Origin: Anaeramoeba ignava
Taxonomy: Eukaryota > Metamonada > Anaeramoebidae
Length of the DNA stretch: 64,000 bases
Direction of reading: 5' to 3'
NCBI GenBank assembly: GCA_028826165.1
Contig: JAPDFW010000117.1
Location: 79,501 to 143,500 of the forward strand
The stretch's first letter is position 1, and every line of letters starts with the position of its first letter. Shown here piece after piece: positions 60,001 through 64,000 of this stretch. A program made the translations under genes and the position numbers. Under the pieces are notes generated by a model, which made no database searches, had not been told where the DNA came from, and worked only from the letters and a program-made list of their open reading frames with translations.

Positions 60001-60198
60001 ATTTTTATTTTTAATTTCATTTTCAATTCCTTTTTTAATTTCATTTTCATTTTCAATTTCGTTTTTATTTTCATTTTCATTTTTATTTTCATTTTCATTT
60101 TCAATTTCATTTTCATTTTCATTTTTATTTTCATTTTCATTAAATTTTAAAAGGATTTTTTGAAGAGATTTAAATAATTTAATTTTTATTAAATCCAT
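57060..60198 (-). CDS. TANGO6: TANGO6 / Rtp1-like HEAT-repeat protein
   Basis: Exons 60198-59107 and 59030-57060 (phase 0, SPE|DYFQLL) encode 1,020 residues. The C-terminal third carries the Rtp1/TANGO6 signature NPLMPIRAHGLISLRKL, DSDSYIYLSAIQGMVALGD, then HEAT-type helices SKLIRASALSNLGTF and VRRAGILLICLLL. Rtp1 in yeast helps assemble and import RNA polymerase II; animal TANGO6 was named for a secretion phenotype. Residues about 20-125 are Asn-Glu/Lys-Ile low complexity. I start at the ATG at 60198 because the upstream in-frame extension is only poly-Phe/Leu from the T-rich leader. Confidence 0.85.
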
Positions 60199-60371
60199 TT
60201 TAGAATGAAAGAAAAAAATGAAAAAAATGAAAAAATGAAAAAAATGAAAAAATGAAAAAAATGAAAAAAATGAAAAAAAAAACAAAAACAAAAACAAAAA
60301 CAAAAACAAAAACAAAAAAAATTGATCAAAAAATTTATTTCATTCATTTTTTTTAATCCATTTTTTTTTTG

Positions 60372-63091
60372 ATGTTAAAAAATTATTCAAATTTAAATTC
60401 AAATTCAAAAATTAGATCAAATCAAATTCAAAAAGAAAAATTGGAAAATTTAAAAAAAATTCTTCAAAATCCCAATTTTTTTCAAACAAGAGAAGATAAA
60501 CCTAAAAAATTATCACTTGATATTTTATTAGAAATTCCAAAATTAAAAGGTTTTGTTTTTTAAAAAAAAAAAAGTGGAACAAAATTTTCTTTTCAATTTT
60601 ATTAACTTTTTTTTATTAATTTTTATTTAGAAATTTCAAAAAATCAATTCAAAATTGTTTTTCTAAAAAAATTATCAATTTGTAATCAAATTTATTATTT
60701 TGAAAAAATGAATCCAATCAAAATGGAAAAATTTGAATATAAATTGAAAACTTTAAGAAATTTCAAAAACGATCACAAATATCTTATTTTCAAAATTACT
60801 TCAAATGGTAAAAAAAAGATTTTTTTTGGAAAATTTTAATCTAAATTCTAATTAATTTTTTTTTTTAAAATGGAAAACAAAGATTTCAAATAATTTGTTT
60901 GATTATTTTCCTCATTTTGATTTAGAAGAAAAACAAGAAGAAGAAATAATTTTAAAAAAAATGGAATTTTATTGGAAACAAAATCAATGGATTTTTACAA
61001 TATTTTTGAAATTAATTAATTTCCCCAATTTTCCAGGAAAGTTTAAAGAAGAAATGTTGAATTCAAAACTAATTTCTCAAGTAAATTTCAATTTTTTTCA
61101 TTTTTCAAAAAATAGAAATTTCATTTTTCTTCTTTATTTTTTAGATTTTCTCTCTATTTCAAAACAAAGACCCAAAAGTTGAAGAATCAGTTAAATTAAT
61201 TTTACAGTCAATTTCTTTACATTTATTGAAAAAACGAAATTTTATTTTTGGCAAAATTACAGAATTATTATATGAGGTTTTATATAATGGAAATTTAAAG
61301 GAAATTCAAGCAAATGAAAGTTTATTGTTTATTTTTGAATTGGCACAAAATATTCTTCATCAATTTCCAAAACAAATTACATCTTCACAAAAAAGATTTT
61401 TGATGAAGATATTAATTCCTTTCCAAAAGCATGATTCTTATCATAAATTTGCATCAGAAATAACACAATGTATTTTGGAGGTTGTTGAAAAAAAAAGGGA
61501 ATTAATAATAGAAGTAATTTTTCAAATGATAAAAAAATGGCCAACTCAAAATTATATGAATGAGAATTCTTGTTTGAAGCAATTAGAAATTTTGATTAAT
61601 CACATGAAACTCCAAGAATTAGAAGTTATTTTTATTCCAGTTTTTAAGAAAGTATCATCCAAGTTTAATGATGGGAATTTTGTTGTTTCAGAATCAGCCT
61701 TTCGTTTTTTTGAAAATGAAATTAATTTTGGTTTAGTTAAAACAAAATTGAAAGTTGTTTTACCAGAAATTTATCCAGATTTAAAATATTGTTCTGAAAA
61801 TCATTGGAATGAATCAATTAGAAAATTAGCTTTGGATATGATTTCTTATATTGATAATTTAGATCATAATTATTTGACAAAAATGGAAAAGGAATATGAA
61901 GAGAAAAAAGAAGGAAGATCAATTCAAGAAAAAGAGAGGGAATTAAAATGGGAAAAAATATTTTTAAATTTTAAGGAAGGAGAGCAAAATTCAAATAATA
62001 TAAATAATATAAATAATATAAATAATATTAAATCAAATATTAAATCAAATAATATAAATAACAAATCAAATAATAAATCTAATAATTTAAATAACAAATT
62101 AAATAATAAATCAAATAATTTAAATAACAAATCAAATAATAAATCTAATAATATAAATAATATAAATAATAAAAAATAATATAAATAATAAATCAAATAA
62201 TTCAAATATTAAATCAAATATTAAATCAAATATTTCAAATATTAATTCAAATATTAATTCAAATATTAATTCAAATATTAATTTAAATAAATCAAATATT
62301 AAATCAAAATAATATAAATAATATAAATAATATAAATCAAATATTAAATCAAATATTAAATCTAATAATATAAATAATAAATCAAATATTAAATTCAAAA
62401 TTAAATTAAATTACAAATAAATAAAATATAAATAAAAATAAATTTAATTTTAAATTTTAATTCAAAAATTAAAATCAAATAATATAAATAATAAATAATA
62501 TAAATAATTCAAATATTAAATCAAAATTTTTAAACAAATATTAACAAATATTTTAAATCAAATATTAAATAATAAAATCAAAATTAAATCAAATAAAAAT
62601 CAAATAAATCAAATATTAAATAAAATAAATCAAATATTAAATCAAAATAAATCAAATAAAATCAAAATTAAATCAAATTAAATGAACTAATCAAATATTA
62701 AATCAAATATTAAATCAATATTAAATCAAATATTAAATCAAATATTTCAAATCAAATATTTCAAATATTAAATCAAATATTAAATCAAATACAATCAAAT
62801 AAATCAAATATTAAATCAAATATTAAATCAAATATTAAATCAAATATTAAATCAAATATTAAATCAAATAATAAATCAAATAATAAATCAAATAATAAAT
62901 CAAATAATTCAAATATTAATTCAAATAATTCAAATAATAAATCAAATATTAATTCAAATATTAATTCAAATATTAATTCAAATATTAATTCAAATAATAA
63001 ATCAAATATTAGTTCAAAAAATAGTTCAAAAAATAATCAAACAAAAAGATTGATTGAACACTTTTTTCATTCTCAAAAAAAAACAAAATAA
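60372..63091 (+). CDS. PPP2R5: PP2A regulatory B subunit, B56 family
   Basis: Exons are 60372 to about 60552, 60630 to about 60807, 60883-61080 and 61145-62179 or beyond. The fold order is that of B56: KEISKNQFKIVFLKKLSIC; ISNNLFDYFPHFDL; IFSLFQNKDPKVEESVKLIL; FGKITELLYEVLYNG; MKILIPFQKHDSYHKF; MIKKWPTQNYMNENSCLKQL; SESAFRFFENE; LPEIYPDLKYCSENHWNESI. B56 subunits direct PP2A to substrates. The exon 2 donor is phase 1 but the exon 3 acceptor is phase 0, so that junction is wrong or carries an indel. The C-terminal tail is Asn/Ile/Lys/Ser repeat that loses frame at 62179. A plausible true end, TKRLIEHFFHSQKKTK, stops at 63091. Confidence 0.82.
61990..63000. repeat. AAATCAAATATT-type array in the B56 tail
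   Basis: About 1 kb of AATATAAAT, AAATCAAAT and ATTAAATCAAAT units. To 62179 it is in frame as Asn-Asn-Ile and Lys-Ser-Asn-Asn. From there to about 62990 frames break repeatedly. Part resembles coding repeat (SNIKSNIK, SNINSNIN), part looks degraded. Confidence 0.85.
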
Positions 63092-63125
63092 AATTTAATG
63101 GAAAAATGGATAGATTTTAATTTGA

Positions 63126-64000
63126 TTAAATCTTTAAAAAAAATTGAAGAAAAGAATTTAAATTTAAACCAAAATAATTAATAGAATCAAATAATTCCTT
63201 TTTTGAAGATTTTGATAATTTTGAAATATCAATGGAATCAGTATAAAAAAAACTAATCAAAGATTCCATTGTTTGAAAGGATTTCTTGCTTTGTTCAACA
63301 ACTGAATTAGAAGGATCATTAACACTTAAAAACATTCCTTTAAATAATTCTGATCTTGCAAACAAAATTAATTTATGAACTTTAATAACTGAATTTGACT
63401 TATTTGATTCAATAATAATTTCAAAATCTTTTGATTCAGAATCATTGAATAAATTTGTTAAATCTTTAATAAGATTTTTTTTGCCAACTTTTTTTGGAAA
63501 AAAAGAATCTCCAAACAAATCATTAAAAAAATCAATAACAATTTGATTTCTAAAAGGATATCCAGTATAAATAAATTCAAGAATAGTTTCTGCGATTTCA
63601 AAAGGTTCTTTTTGAATATTTTCAAGAAATTTCTCAAATTGATTTTCTAAACGCAATTTTAAAATTAAAGAATGAGCTTGAATTTCTTTTCCTTGAGTTT
63701 TGATATTTATATCATATAATCCTCCTTCTTTTAATAATAATTTCATATCTTCACAAAGTGAATCATAACATTTAATAAGAGTTTGAATTCTTTTGCTTTT
63801 TGTTAATTGTTCTAATTTTTTTTCCTAATTTAAAAAAAAAAAGCAAATAAAAAAGTTGGAATTTTTTTTTTAAAAAAATTTATTTACTTTTAATATAAAA
63901 GTTTTATCTGCTCCATAATCTAAGACTAATTCGATATTTTTCAATGGAGCATTATTGATTAGCATTAAATAAAGAACAGATTCACTCTTTAATATTTTTT
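63126..64000 (-). CDS. Ankyrin / double BTB protein, 5' partial
   Basis: Exons 64000-63888 (continuing out of the window) and 63824-63126 join in phase 0 (TFILK|EKKLEQL). The upstream part has ankyrin-like LYLMLINNAPLKNIELVLDY. The last exon carries a first BTB-like module (YDINIKTQGKEIQAHSLIL, ILEFIYTGYPF) and a complete second one (KDFEIIIES, VIKVHKLILFARSELFKGMF, MESLISFFYTDSIDI), the same plan as the other ankyrin-BTB genes here. It converges with the B56 gene, 34 bp away. Confidence 0.85.

Noticed and set aside
60199-60315. In-frame N-terminal extension MFLFLFLF of the TANGO6-like gene
   Set aside because: It is the T-rich leader with TTTTTCATTTTT elements read as Phe/Leu; the Met at 60198 starts protein-like sequence.
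1-64000. tRNA, rRNA or transposable-element genes
   Set aside because: I found no cloverleaf-compatible GC-richer stretch, no rRNA-like block and no transposase, reverse-transcriptase or integrase motifs in any frame, though short non-coding RNAs cannot be excluded by eye.

Overview
This is a gene-dense, extremely A+T-rich eukaryotic nuclear window. Coding regions are split by short GT-AG introns, and TAA, TAG and TGA all act as stops. No operons or bacterial ribosome-binding sites are seen. Low-complexity Asn/Gln/Glu/Lys tracts and ankyrin-BTB gene families are prominent. The overall style suggests a free-living amoeboid protist. My best guess is Anaeramoeba or a relative, with an amoebozoan as the alternative; this is inference from style, not a database match. 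I support 23 protein genes and see no tRNA, rRNA, CRISPR array or transposase.

Layout. 1-3457 (+): 3' part of an ankyrin/BTB gene with a huge Asn-Gln insert. 3529-4936 (-): four-exon membrane protein. 5029-9260 (+): tandem calponin-homology plus four fibronectin-III domains. 9261-10751: an 11-bp minisatellite. 10752-14455 (+) and 14637-18371 (-): a convergent pair built from repeated PH-like modules. 19100-30931 (-): four tandem ADP-ribosylglycohydrolase genes with Gln/Asn-rich tails. 31119-42402: housekeeping and signalling genes (TFIIH p62, RNA polymerase III RPC8, a small coiled-coil protein, a VPS9 Rab-GEF, PSTK, an SH3-RhoGAP-SH3 protein, a histidine phosphatase). 42403-43260: a 12-bp minisatellite. 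43260-45120 (-): NOSIP-like E3 gene with a duplicated, damaged 3' end. 45360-57017 (-): three tandem ankyrin-BTB genes. 57060-60198 (-): TANGO6/Rtp1-like. 60372-63091 (+): PP2A B56 subunit. 63126-64000 (-): 5'-partial ankyrin/BTB gene.

How it fits together. Many intergenic gaps are only 42-130 bp, while nearly every long intron (300-1,700 bp) is almost pure microsatellite, so length variation is concentrated in introns and a few spacers. Most gene starts are preceded, in coding orientation, by a TTTTTCATTTTT-like element that looks like a core promoter. Several otherwise intact genes carry isolated one- or two-base frameshifts, and two blocks have their distinctive words overwritten by local repeat sequence. 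Residual long-read consensus errors are the simplest explanation, but true pseudogenisation is not excluded. The genes do not form one pathway; cytoskeletal or small-GTPase signalling (CH-FN3, RhoGAP, VPS9) and BTB/RING ubiquitin-type functions are over-represented.
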